Assembly (NCBI GenBank): GCA_018806915.1
Contig: JAGKQI010000085.1
Location: forward strand, 620,001 to 684,000
Direction of reading: 5' to 3'
From: Phytophthora colocasiae
Lineage: Eukaryota > Oomycota > Peronosporomycetes > Peronosporales > Peronosporaceae
DNA: 64,000 nt
This document shows, in pieces, positions 32,250-41,939 of this stretch (the stretch's first letter is position 1; the number at the start of each line of letters is the position of its first letter). A program made the position numbers and the translations under genes. A model generated the notes under the pieces. That model had not been told where the DNA came from. It ran no database searches and saw nothing but the letters and a program-made list of their open reading frames with translations.

Positions 32250-32483
32250 ACACTTGCACAAATTGCGTGTTAAGGAACTGAAGTTGAGCTGAAAGAGACG
32301 TCGGGTAAGCGCGCAGCCACTCTGAATACCGAGACACGATCAAACAAGACGTGTAGTAGATCCCAGGGTGGTCTGAAAATCGCAAGAGATGATCGAAAAT
32401 CAGTGAAATCGGTCCATCCAAAACTTCAGCGTTGGCCTTCGTCTTCTCCACGTCACGTTCTTTGGCAGTCAAGTCAAGAAGTA
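32250..32483 (-). pseudogene. Importin/transportin-3-like gene fragment
   Basis: Directly after the CEP131 stop, the minus strand reads LLLDLTAKERDVEKTKANAE, VLDGPISLIFDHLLRFSDHP, 'GIYYTSCLIVSRYSEWLRAY' and LSAQLQFLNTQFVQ. A T..LIV..YSEWL helix pair followed by a long Leu-rich helix resembles HEAT repeats of transportin-3/importin-13. The fragment is cut by the TA target site of the pogo-like element at 32,482, and nothing on the other side continues it. The family call is tentative. Confidence 0.4.
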
Positions 32484-33539
32484 ACGTAGAATACCGAATA
32501 GTACGCGGTAAAGTAATACAACGCCCTACGAATTGAACGCGGTCTCCGAGGGCGTTATACAAAGAATAGAACGCGCTCAAATTGAACGCCCTCTTAATTG
32601 AACACTGTAGGCAACAAAGCTGATTTTCTCGGCAGTTTGACTTACGTTGCGGCAGAATTCCAGTTCTCTGCAGCTGTAGCAAGTTTGACAATGCTCAGCC
32701 ATCCGTGAATCATCCCCAAACACGCGGGCAGCATTTTGTTTTGCTTCATACGCCAAGATGCCAGCTAGACGAAAGAGTGTGGAGCTCAGGATAAAAAAAC
32801 AAGCAATTGACTGGATCGCGACGGAGGGTGGCGGGGTGCCGAGTCGAGCGGAGCCTCATTTTCGAGGGCGTGGGTGGCGGATTTCGGCGTAAACGGGAGG
32901 AGATTTGGGCTGTGTTCGGGAGCCGCCGGCGTCTTGAGGGGGTGGGCGGCGTCCTGTCTTGGGAGAGGCAGAGGATACTCTTTTCGAGATGATCTACGAT
33001 CTACTCTTGAACAAGGAGAAAGTGACTCGTGATTTAATCGCTGCCCAAGCTCGCCATCTCTTTCACGAAAGCCGAACCGAGGAGGAGGAGGACGAGCGAC
33101 CAATTCGGTTTGCAGCTCGGATCCTTGGGTCTCTTCGTTCATGAAGCGAAACGGTCTGAGCCTGCGCCGTCGCCATCTCACCACACTGACCGATAACGTG
33201 CTTGTGGGGCGTGCTGTGTCGTTCATGAGCTTCTTGCAGAAGCACAAGAGCGAGATGAATCGGGACAAGACTATCCTGATGGACGAAACGGCAATTTACT
33301 TCGCTTCTGGACGCGCTCGATGAGATCTGTATCGATGAGTAGCTCTCGAAGAACATAACACTAAATTCATTTGCTGGCATTGATGGTAAATTCATTGTTC
33401 GTTGTTTTTATTGTACTCAACAATGCGGAATCGAATAGAGCTCCCTACGAATTGAACGCCCATCAAATACAACGCCCTAGCTGGTTGAAGAGGGCGTTTA
33501 ATAACAATAGAACACCGCGTACTATTCGGTATTCTACGT
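32484..33539. mobile_element. pogo/Tc1-like DNA transposon with TA duplications (1,056 bp)
   Basis: The left end reads ACGTAGAATACCGAATAGTA, continuing CGCGGT; the right end is its exact inverse (accgcgtactattcggtattctacgt at its border), each flanked by TA (32,482-32,483 and 33,540-33,541). Next to both ends are blocks based on 'acgccct...gaattgaacgc'. The interior holds remains of a plus-strand transposase. TA duplication and the coding remains place it in the pogo/Tc1-mariner group. Confidence 0.85.
32758..33323 (+). pseudogene. Truncated pogo-like transposase (CENP-B-type)
   Basis: The ATG at 32,758 opens MPARRKSVELRIKKQAIDW, a helix-turn-helix-like start of this family. After stops and frameshifts, IYDLLLNKEKVTRDLIAAQA and RNGLSLRRRHLTTLTDNVLV follow. 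The last part is FLQKHKSEMNRDKTILMDET with AIYF, the first catalytic Asp block of the DDE_1 domain ('DET.vyF'). It then ends in TGA at 33,323. The second Asp and the third acidic residue are missing, so the element is non-autonomous. Confidence 0.7.
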
Positions 33540-33642
33540 TATCTTTGAGATCGTCTTTTCTATATGCTTCCTGGCAGCTTATGATTGGTCAGCTTTGACT
33601 GTATTTTTAACCACCCTGTGTGCTTCCAGACTTCTCTCCAAT

Positions 33643-34769
33643 ATGGCGCACGAAATGTCTATGGAGAGTCTCCATTGGAGGCAACAACGTTGTACATGTA
33701 CTGATTCTTACGGATGACTGTCAATTGTAGTAATACTAACTGCTGCGTATTATTTCTACAGCGTTGTGTTGACTGCAACACCCCGTACCCACAATGGCCC
33801 ACCGTCTCGTACATGTGTCTCGAGTGTTCCGGTCGTCACCGCGGACTCGGTGTGCACATTTCGTTCGTGCGCTCAGTAACGATCGATTCCTGGACGGACA
33901 AGCAGGTGCTGCAGATGTAGAAGGGGGACGACTCGTTCCGCGCTGCTTTCTCTGCTGCTGGAGTTCCGACGGATCTTTCTATCAGCGAGAAGTACAACAC
34001 GCCACAGGCTGAAGCCTATCGCCAGAGACTAACAGCGATCGTTGAAGGACGCTTACCACCATCACTGCCCCAATGGGACCCGAGCACGCGCAAGCCTGCT
34101 TCGCCCTCCTTTTCATCGGCTTCGTACGCTGGTGGAGGCTCTGCTGGAGGAGATAGATATACGAGTTGAAGCACTGAAAGGAGAATCCGAACAGGACTAC
34201 ATTGCCCGTCAGATGAAGCTAAGAGAGGAGGCTCGTGCTCGGATGGCAGCTAAGTTCGGTGGGGCAGCTCAGTCTGGGGGGCTTGGAGACCTCTCGGGCG
34301 CTTTCAGCTACTTCGCCAGCACAGCCACGACGGCTGCCAGCTCTGCTGCCAATCTCGTGAAGGACCAAGACTTGGGGTCCAAGGTTTTTCCTCTAGCTGG
34401 TCCTATGTGCAAAGTGCAATTCACGACCCAGACAACGTCAAGTCCTCGGCTTCTTCGGGTTGGTCTGCTCTTTCGAGTGGTGCTTCAGCCTTCCTGCAAA
34501 CTGCACAGACTGCAGTGAGTGGAGGTAGCAATGGATACGGCAACTCGGATGGCATGTCTTCATTCCCTCGCACGAACTCTGAGCTGTCCGCCACCGGCAA
34601 GTACGCAGGCATCGGCAGTAGCACCAGCAGCACCAGCTCATCAAGCCGTGATCCCAGTGCGAGCACTAGCCCTCAAAGTTGGGATACCTCCGGCATCGTA
34701 AACGGACTCCCACTTAGTAAATCCAAACCCGTTAAAAGGAATATTTCTTGTTTAACCGGATTATTTTAG
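33643..34769 (+). pseudogene. ArfGAP1-like pseudogene, copy 1
   Basis: A short first exon (ATG 33,643) and an intron with a clean ...ttctacag acceptor (33,761) lead to the ArfGAP zinc finger: RCVDCNTPYPQWPTVSYMC, LEC, then the Arg-finger block [20 protein letters not shown]. Spacing between the two CxxC pairs is 13 residues instead of 16: three (Gly-Thr-Phe in copy 2) are lost. An in-frame TAG follows QVLQM (33,918), and a 1-base shift near 34,160 precedes VEALKGESEQDYIARQMKLR. The tail has Ser/Thr/Gly-rich amphipathic segments (SGAFSYFASTATTAASSAA, GWSALSSGASAFLQTAQTAV) like the ALPS curvature sensors of ArfGAP1. It is not functional as read. Confidence 0.8.
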
Positions 34770-34959
34770 CGGCATTCCTCCCGAGAATGAACCTGGTAGG
34801 CGACTACCAGTGGACCACTAGCAGTGGTAGCTAGTTTTTATTGTACTACGGTAAGCGCCAGCGACGCGCCAGACATATTACCTCCTTTCTAACCTTTGCT
34901 AGTGCTCGTTTCTCCCACGTAGCTGCGTTTTGACACATACGAAGGGAAGTAAGTGCACA

Positions 34960-35410
34960 TCACAACGGAAGCACTACAAATTCGAGGAACCCACTTTGGT
35001 TTTCAAACCGATCGAGCGGTGAAATGAACTGCCGTTCCGTGTCTCCATCTCGATAGAATTCCTCCGCGACCAGCTCTGACCATGCTAAATGATGTGGGGA
35101 CGACTGCATACGCGCGACTGATCGATCATCACAGTCTGCGGTACCAGTTCGATTGTAAGTTTGATCAGACGAAATAGGACTTGAGACGACCCAGCCACTG
35201 AGGTGTGCACCATTGAGATAATCTTTGTCGGCGGAAATCTGGGGGAAATTCTTCGAAGATGTCGTTAGTTTGAAACGCTTCTGCAAGATACATCCCCTCC
35301 AAAATGGAATCGTCCGAATACTTGATCGAGACTGTAGTCGCGACTAGGAAAGCGTTGCCACTGGTTGAGTCGTGTACAGCAGCAGCCACTAGATCTGCAT
35401 GGCGCCTCAA
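34960..35410 (-). pseudogene. 3',5'-cyclic nucleotide phosphodiesterase C-terminal fragment
   Basis: The minus strand ends with HHLAWSELVAEEFYRDGDTE, RQFISPLDRFENQSGFLEF and VVLPL. This matches the end of class I PDE catalytic domains (W..L..EFF.QGD.E, .SP..DR, SQ.GFI.FIV.PL). Upstream, in other frames, are stretches such as MRRHADLVAAAVHDSTSG without a recognisable metal-binding HD core. It is a truncated, frame-broken gene tail in the mosaic region. Confidence 0.6.
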
Positions 35411-35534
35411 GCTTCCGACGGAATTTCACGTTCCCCAAAAACTCGCTTTATTACAATTTCTTATTGAGGTTTTTTGACAAGCCTATTTGCCATTTCAGAA
35501 TCCACTGGCAAGTTGTTCTTGCCTTTCGACTGAG

Positions 35535-36966
35535 ATGGCTTCCCTTGTGCCGCCAGATAAGTTCCAGCTGAGTTGCATCACCGTCGGTAAAGGGCGTTTA
35601 TTTACCATCATCGTCGACAGTTGGGTGGTGGTGGGTAGCTTTAAGGTAGACCTCGCTCGCGCAATGCATGAGAGTGCCGACACGTTACGGGTTTTCCTGG
35701 CGACAAAGGACAACCAGTGGCTCAGCTCTGAATCCGAAGATGTTACGAAGCTGAAGGAGGGGGAGTGTACCGCTCTTATCTTGGATCTAACGAAGAAAGA
35801 CCGAGAGTTACGCGAAACTGAGTATCTGGCGAATGCGCTTCTCGGAATGGATCACCCAGCACATCGCCAGATTCATGTGCTTGTTGAGACCCCATCTGAT
35901 AGATACAACGCCTTAAATCTTCTTCAAACGTCGTTGGCCATTGTCTCGGGGCGTCTTTCATCTACTGTGACTGAACGAGATAAGAACTTCAAGGAGAATC
36001 TGTGCAAGCGGTATGAATGCTACCGCCGAGATGAGACCTGGTTGCAATGTATGCTTCTCGACGTCGATTTTCCGAGGTCACTTGTACGAGATAAGAACTT
36101 CAAGGAGAATCTGTGCAAGCGGTATGAATGCTACCGCCGAGATGAGACCTGGTTGCAATGTATGCTTCTCGACGTCGATTTTCCGAGGTCACTTGTGATC
36201 GGAGCACATCTGTTTCCTCGACGCAATGAAAGATTGGCACCTGCACTGGTGAAGGTCCAGAATATTGATAACGTTAGAAATGGTTTATTGCTGTTTAAGC
36301 CGTTAGAATACGCGTTTGATCATTTCATGATCAGCTTCATTCGTGACACCGGCGGGACCTACCGATTAAAGCTTTGGGACAAAAGCATACGAAACACCCG
36401 GCTCATCGATCTCACCAAGATCACAAAAAAAAACCGAAAAGAAAAAAGTGCTTAGTGGGAATGAGATGGAAGACCTTAACAAGGCATTGGCGGAAGAACG
36501 ATGCTGCTTCAAGGAGAGCATGACGTTTGGCGACGTGGATGGCAGGCGTCTACACTTTTATAATGACAGTCGACCGTTCCATCGATGTCTCCAATTTCAA
36601 GAAGTATGTGCATCCTCGACAACCGAAGACTTACCTTTTCAGGCTGGTGAGGATGATTGTGAGGATTCTCTGGAGGATTATCTGGATGATCTGGTAGTCA
36701 ATCTCATATCCAGGAAGAGGAAGAGCTGGACTAATGAAGATTGCGAAGCGAGCTGGTTCAACTGCACAGAGATACCGGACACCATGGAGGCAACGACCAG
36801 TACGCCTGATACGATATTACCAGTGACAACGGCACCGACGACTGATGCACCTGATACGGCGGCACCAATGACAGACACCCCGATAACTGAGGCTCCAGCA
36901 GCAAACACTGGCTTGCGGAGGCGGAGTCAGAGGCACACGTGGGTGGTGAAGCAGAATGCTGAGTGA
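35535..36966 (+). CDS. Crinkler-type (CRN) protein with HNH nuclease-like domain, frameshifted
   Basis: From the ATG at 35,535, the N-terminus shows CRN features: a ubiquitin-like LFLAK-type domain with ESADTLRVFLATKDNQWLSS (LFLAK variant), 'TKLKEGECTALILDLTKKD', and the closing QIHVLVETP in place of HVLVxxP. The C-terminal domain has CKRYECYRRD, VIGAHLFPRRNER, NVRNGLLLFKPLEYAFDHFM and 'GTYRLKLWD', the layout of HNH_2-type nucleases. A perfect 37-residue tandem duplication lies inside the HNH region. An A9 run at 36,425-36,433 shifts the frame: reading stops at 36,455, and the other frame goes on (NEMEDLNKALAEERC) through an acidic then Thr/Pro-rich tail to 36,966. CRN proteins are effectors delivered to plant cells. 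No signal peptide is evident. Confidence 0.75.
35975..36196 (+). repeat. Perfect 111-bp tandem duplication inside the Crinkler gene
   Basis: Bases 35,975-36,085 and 36,086-36,196 are the same 111 bp read twice without a visible mismatch. It is in frame and doubles 37 residues (RDKNFKENLCKRYECYRRDE...). The perfect match implies a very recent event or an assembly artefact. Confidence 0.93.
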
Positions 36967-37295
36967 AAACGGCAATACTTGGACTGCAATGAGTACTTCG
37001 AAGTACCGGTAGTCTTTGCCCCTGCGAAAGGAGAATTTTGCTTACCACTATCCTCTTTGAAACTATGCGGAGTGAATCGCGTACGTTGCGGTCTATCGGG
37101 TTCCATGAGTTACTGTCAACCACTCCACTCTTTCTTGCTCTCGTGCACCATGCTTGTTGCTGCGAAGTTGTGAGTGAGTACACGCTCAGTCCTCAACCTG
37201 CTTTCCTTCATAGCGCGAGATTCTTGAGCTCAGATCGAGGTGGGGACGATGACGTTGTCCATGGTCTGCTCCTCCAATATAAAGAGGCGCTCAGC
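36967..37295. other. Intergenic, nothing recognised
   Basis: About 330 bp between the Crinkler gene tail and the PDH E1-beta fragment. It has no convincing frame, repeat or TE end. Confidence 0.4.
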
Positions 37296-38012
37296 TTACA
37301 GGTTGCGCGCCAGGGTGCGCTTGGCGGCAGCAATGACGTCCTCAACCTGCGGCAGGCACACCTTCTCCAGGTTCTCAGCGTACGGCATGGGCACATCCGT
37401 GCCGGTCACACGCTCAAGAGGAGCATCCAGGTAGTCGAAAGCCTCAGTCTCCATAATGCTACCAGCACCAATGCCGCTCTGTCCCCAGCCCTCCTCAATG
37501 GAAACGATGCGGTCGCCAACCATACGGGAGAAGGCCACCAGGGTCACGTCCTTGCCAGGCTTCATGATCTTGGCCTTGCCAAACTCGATCACGAAGTCCT
37601 TGTCCTGAGCCTCCTTCGATACAGGGAACGAGACACCGTACAGAAGCTTGTTCTCAAGCACGACAACCGGGTTCGGGTCGCGGATTGCAGCCTTAAGAAG
37701 ACCACGGGCGTCTTCCCGAGTCGTACGGGGACACAACCTTGAGGCCGGGGCACGCTGCCGTACCAGGCGGCGAGTGCTGCTGATGGGAAGAACCACAGCA
37801 ACCAATAGCAGTTAGAAATCCAAGCTTTCAGTTCCTGAATTGTAAAGAAATCAAGAAGAGATACATACCAACACCGGCAGCGGGGCCGTTGGAGCCACGG
37901 AAGACGATGGGCACGTAGATGTCGCCGTTGGACATGTAGAATTGCTTGGCGGCCGAGTTAATGATCTGGTCGATAGCCTGCATGGCGAAGTCATGAATTC
38001 CACAATAGGTTT
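37296..38012 (-). pseudogene. Pyruvate dehydrogenase E1-beta subunit fragment
   Basis: On the minus strand the fragment opens at the junction near 38,012 with [20 protein letters not shown], then '[16 protein letters not shown]'. After an intron (about 37,805-37,868) it reads [11 protein letters not shown] in one frame and [20 protein letters not shown] in the next (frameshift near 37,740). '[20 protein letters not shown]' and FSRMVG are fused directly to [20 protein letters not shown], so about 40 residues normally between them are deleted. It ends [18 protein letters not shown]. The N-terminal thiamine-diphosphate region is absent. Retained intron sequence points to genomic rather than mRNA-based copying. 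Confidence 0.85.
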
Positions 38013-38392
38013 ACCTCTTTGAGATCGTTCTCTTGTCCTCGTTGCTTATGATTGGTCAGTTTTGACTCTATTTTTAGCCACTGGATAACACCTGTGTTCA
38101 TACCGATCGGGCGTCTTCTCCACCGACTTCATCTCTCTCCAGTATGCTGCGGCGCGTCTTGCGGGCAACAACGTACGTCTGATTCTTACGGATTCTGACT
38201 GCCAATTGTAGTGATACTAACTGCTGCGTATTATTTCTACAGCGTTGTGTTGACTGCAACGCCCCGTACCCACAATGGGCCACCGTCTCGTACGGCACCT
38301 TCATGTGTCTCGAGTGTTCTTGTCGTCACCGCGGACTCGGCGTGCACATTTCGTGGTGACAATGGATTCCTGGACAGATAAGCAGGTGCTGT
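38013..38392 (+). pseudogene. ArfGAP1-like pseudogene, copy 2 (5' part)
   Basis: This segment is homologous to 33,541-33,905, starting at the shared 'ctttgagatcg' and including promoter-like sequence, exon 1, the intron and the zinc-finger exon. The finger has normal spacing ([19 protein letters not shown] then MCLEC) but Ser replaces Gly in the following SGRHRG. The frame breaks at VHISW-stop through a short deletion. It ends at 'gcaggtgctg', where ankyrin-repeat DNA begins; the ArfGAP sequence resumes at 39,335. Confidence 0.8.
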
Positions 38393-39334
38393 ATTGACTT
38401 GTCCAACAAGGAAGGAATGACTGCGCTTATGAGTGCAAGTCCAGATGACGACGTAATTTTTTACTTTTGGAACTGGGGGCAGTCTGCCCCGGGCAGACAG
38501 CGGCTCGATGGGAGCTCAGCGCTAAAGATCGCGAGTGAAAACGTCAGCTACACTTCTGTTAAATTACTCGTTGACCATGGCGCTTCGGTTGATTTGGCAG
38601 CAGAAGATGGCTACACCCCACTGATCAGTGCAACTGAACGTGGACATAAAGCTATTATGAATCTGCTACTGGAGAACGGAGCATCGATCGATTTGGTGAA
38701 GGAGAATGGATGAACTGCGCTCGTTTGTGCAGCTCTTGATGGCTACACAGATATAGTTTCTCTTCTTCTAACAAAGGGAGCCAGCGTAGACACTCAAGGT
38801 CTGGATGGTTCTACAGCACTCATGAATGCCAGTTTACGTGGGCATTTGGATGTGGTAGAATTGCTTGTTGATCATGGAGCTTCGATCGATTTGGTGGATG
38901 AAGATGGAGATACAGCACTCTATTGCGCTGCGGGTAATGTACACAATGAAGTGGTGACGTTTCTTGGTAGAACATGGTGCAAATGTAGCCATTCTGAACA
39001 ATGAGGGATTATCGGCGATAATGAAAGCTTGTAGTGGCGAATGTGATATCTCTTCTTCGTGCACACGGAGCAAGGATTGATGAGAAACTTCCGAGTGGCT
39101 ACTCCACTCTACACATTGCGTGTGTAAACTGTAATCTTGCTGTGGTGAAACTGCTTCTAGACAGAGATTGAAAGTACAGACGAGGACGGTAATACGCCCG
39201 TAATAATGGCAGTTGAAAACAATTCCGTCGACGTGGTAGGGTTCCTACTTGACCACGGGGCATTTATCGTGGCCAACCACAATGGTTGGGCACCACTTAT
39301 TGGTGCTTCGAAGAACGGTGACCTCGATATCGAA
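38393..39334 (+). pseudogene. Ankyrin-repeat fragment inserted in ArfGAP copy 2
   Basis: Six or more ankyrin repeats are readable: GMTALMSASP, 'SSALKIASENVSYTSVKLLV', 'DGYTPLISATERGHKAIMNL', 'ALVCAALDGYTDIVSLLLTK', 'DGSTALMNASLRGHLDVVEL', DGDTALYCAAGNVHNEVVTF, ENNSVDVVGFLLDHGAFI. Stops (TGA at 38,711-38,713 and 39,002-39,004) and shifts interrupt them. Both borders lie inside ArfGAP sequence, so this is captured or inserted DNA. Confidence 0.8.
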
Positions 39335-39425
39335 GGGAGGAAACAACTCATTCCGCGCTGCTTTCTCTGCTGCTGGAGTTCAGACAAATCTTTCTATCAG
39401 CGAGAAGTACAACACTCCAAAAAAA
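39335..39425 (+). pseudogene. ArfGAP copy 2, continuation after the ankyrin insert
   Basis: The sequence from 'gaagggaggaaacaactcat' to 'gcgagaagtacaacac' matches 33,918-34,006 of copy 1 (FRAAFSAAGV...LSISEKYNTP). It is the direct continuation of the segment broken off at 38,392. Confidence 0.8.
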
Positions 39426-39737
39426 TTAAGCTCGATCACCCAAACGACTTTGATTTAGCTGAAAGACTTGAAATGTTTGTTGTTGGATGAAATTGTGTAC
39501 CGGACCAGAAGCTCCGGGGTTTGTAGTTCGAATCTGTATGAAATTTATTATGGAGAAAGATGTGAACGATTATGGCTAAGTTGTTTTTCGTCAGGTAGGA
39601 CGCTTGAAAGTGGTTTTGGCCACGGCACAGACGTATCAAGGATGGTACGTAGCGTAATGATTGTGTGTACATAGTGAAATAAGTGTTCGAATGAGTGGGT
39701 TACTGGCATGTGCGATCATTCAAATGCAATAGTTGCT

Positions 39738-40517
39738 TCATGGTGGCGTAATTACGTTGATGAGGTGAAGCTTGGTGTCGAGCTGACAGCAGTCGCGGTA
39801 GACGCGCAACTTGGTGGGTGCGAACGAGATGATCGTTCCTGGTTGCGGGAGCATTGGATTGTCAGCGTTGATGTCGTAGAGCGACACCGTAAGCAGGTAC
39901 TGGTTGGCTTCGAACGGGTCATCCTGTTGTGCCTCTTGAAAGATCTAGAGAGCGTGCAAAACGTTATGGTGAGTGCATGTACATGAGCTGAAGGGAAGGG
40001 CTGTAGTGAGCCGCTAGCAACGCAAAATTACCGCTACTTGTTCGTCCAGCGGCTCGGACGCTCGCTGTTCGCCAAGCTAGATGCGGAGGTAACGCGTTGT
40101 ATTATTCACTTGATCGTTGCGCATCCATAAGACTCGTCCTTGAACTCGCACAGAGGCTCGGGTGTTGGGTCATCCATGTCATTGTTCGTGATGAAGTCGC
40201 GTTAATCTAGGTGAGATCATATATGTTAGAACATAAAAACAAATTTGAAACAAGGAGGTACCTTCGATGGTGTCAAAGAAACGGCGTTTGTGTTGCTCCA
40301 TCGATTTTTTGAGTTTCTTAACTGGCGAGACGTACTCGGTAGGCAGTGACTTCGTAGCAGTGCGCTCATGTTTGGGCGCTGGACGCGGTGGAGACAATAA
40401 GGGAGAAGATGACTTGCCCAGGAGCGAGACGTTTGCCGGTGTAGGCATGTACGTTGAGGAGGATGGCGGTGTCGGCTCATCAACTTGCTGTAGCTTTGCG
40501 TGTTTCTTGGGAGGCAT
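39738..40517 (-). CDS. Helitron-borne OB-fold-like protein, unit 1
   Basis: The ATG at 40,517 starts MPPKKHAKLQQVDEPTPPSS, a basic/Pro-rich N-terminus ending VKKLKKSMEQHKRRFFDTIE at a gtacc donor (about 40,262). The middle exon (about 40,000-40,205) has in-frame problems here, but its relative in unit 2 reads MDDAETRASVRVQGRVLWMR and TTRYLRIYLGEQRATEPLNE. The last exon (39,738-39,954) reads FQEAQQDDPFEANQYLLTVS, LYDINADNPMLPQPGTIISF and 'PTKLRVYRDCCQLDTKLHLI'. Two strand-rich units with V.G.V and Y.D....P..PGT.I.F look like OB folds. RPA-like OB proteins accompany some plant and animal Helitrons, which fits, but the fold is inferred. It is divergent from the SET gene (319 bp gap). Confidence 0.5.
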
Positions 40518-40836
40518 GGATAGCAGGATAATGCTGGCGTTATGAGAAGCGGAGTGTTGGGCTGCCGAGCAAATTGGAAAATGTGCTGTTAAGTTTGTTG
40601 GTCATGAATACCGCCGTTAGTTGGGCGAGGAGAAGTTCGCTCTCGTTCTTCGTTCTGAGAAGTAGTGTTCAAGCGCCATTTTCCTGAGACCTCGTCGCGC
40701 TAGTGATATGGTTAAAACTATGTATGAATCGCCCTGTTGCTTCAAGAAAGACGAGACGTGGGGTAATGCGGGACAGGGTGCGGTGCGTGCTGCATGAGCT
40801 GATCTTTCCATGATGAATTGGTGCCGGCCAATATCC

Positions 40837-41939
40837 ATGGTCGATCCGACTGGTGGTGTGCATGCGTCGTCTATGATGGCTAGTTCGGTAGAGGAAGCGT
40901 TTGAGGCGGTTCGGATAGTGGAAGCGAATGTGGCAGTCGGCGGCAAGTGGCTTGAAGCGCAACAGGTAAGCGAAAATGTACGTCGTTGCCGTACCGTTCC
41001 CACTCCAGTTGCTGATTGTTTTAGTTGGTTTGCGTGTGTTAATGTACTGAATAAACCTCCAAGGGCGAAATCCAGATCTGTGGTTGTACAATTGATGACC
41101 AGACCAGGCAGGGTTGTGGGGAAGGCTGCATTAATCGTGCCGTACGTGGTCGTAGACAGTAGATACATGGCATGTGAGGGTGCTAAGGACATGGTTGTGG
41201 TAGATGCGCTACGAATGCGCAGTCGAGAGCTGTCCGTGCGGAATATTGTGCACAAACCGGCAGCTGCAAATGGGGTCTTTCGTCGCGACCGCAGTGGTAG
41301 ACTGTGGTCGAAAGGGGGTTGGGCTGCTGGCGATGGAGATCATACACGCTGACCAGTACGTAGGCGAGTACGTAGGAGAGGTGCTAAACAACCATGACGC
41401 CATGATACGCTATGAGGTAGGGTGGTTGCCAGAATGTGCGTTTGCATCCTGTGGTACTAAGGCTGTGTTCACATTCCAGTCTTATCGAAGCTCTAAGCGC
41501 CACTACATGCTACGTGTGAGCGCGCAAAAAGTCATTGACGCCACTCGCTTTGGGGGTCGAACACGTTTTGTAAATCATTTGTGTGATCCTAACTGCGCGT
41601 TTGAGAAGTGGAACGTCCGTGGCCTCGAGCGATGTGGACTATTTGCCATTCGTGACGTGCAAGCGGGAGAAGATTTGACACTCGACTATCAGTTCCAGCA
41701 TGTCGAAAGTGAGGTGAGATATGGAGAGTGTTGTTTGTGTATGTGTTCGTAGTGTTCATTTTGAACGTGCTTATGTGATTGTTGATGGCGAGCAGCTAGT
41801 CGTTGAGTGTTTGTGCGGTTCTCGCAATTGCAGAGGCGTGATAAGTTGGGAGAAACACAAGCGGAAGCTCTCTGAGCACGGAGCAAGAAAAAAGAGAGTC
41901 GTTCAGCTCACCATTGACCAGTTTCTCGTAAGCAGTTGA
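40837..41939 (+). CDS. Helitron-borne AWS-SET histone methyltransferase-like gene, unit 1
   Basis: Exons: 40,837-40,975 (MVDPTGGVHASSMMASSVEE, ending 'EANVAVGGKWLEAQQ'), about 41,060-41,141, 41,204-41,416, 41,480-41,713 and 41,796-41,939. Exon 2 gives the AWS motif CGCTIDDQTRQGCGEGCINR, with ECAVESCPCGILCTNRQLQ in exon 3. The SET core has DCGRKGVGLLAMEII, DQYVGEYVGEVL, 'RTRFVNHLCDPNCAFEKWNV' (the NHxCxPN pocket) and the catalytic 'DLTLDYQFQH'. A post-SET CLCGSRNCRG follows. This is the ASH1/NSD/SET2 layout for H3K36-type methylation. Exon 2 may contain a TAA, unless splicing uses the ccaag acceptor at about 41,066. Otherwise the gene looks intact. Confidence 0.75.

Noticed and set aside
37038..37742. 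234-residue plus-strand open frame
   Set aside because: It is antisense to the PDH E1-beta fragment.
39493..39540. tRNA or tRNA-derived SINE at the start of the Helitron units
   Set aside because: The 'gttcgaatct' text resembles a T-loop and there is a 5 bp stem with a loop upstream, but no acceptor stem, D-arm or proper T-stem can be paired.
40617..41255. 212-residue minus-strand open frame
   Set aside because: It runs antisense through the SET gene exons, whose splice sites and domain motifs are clear.
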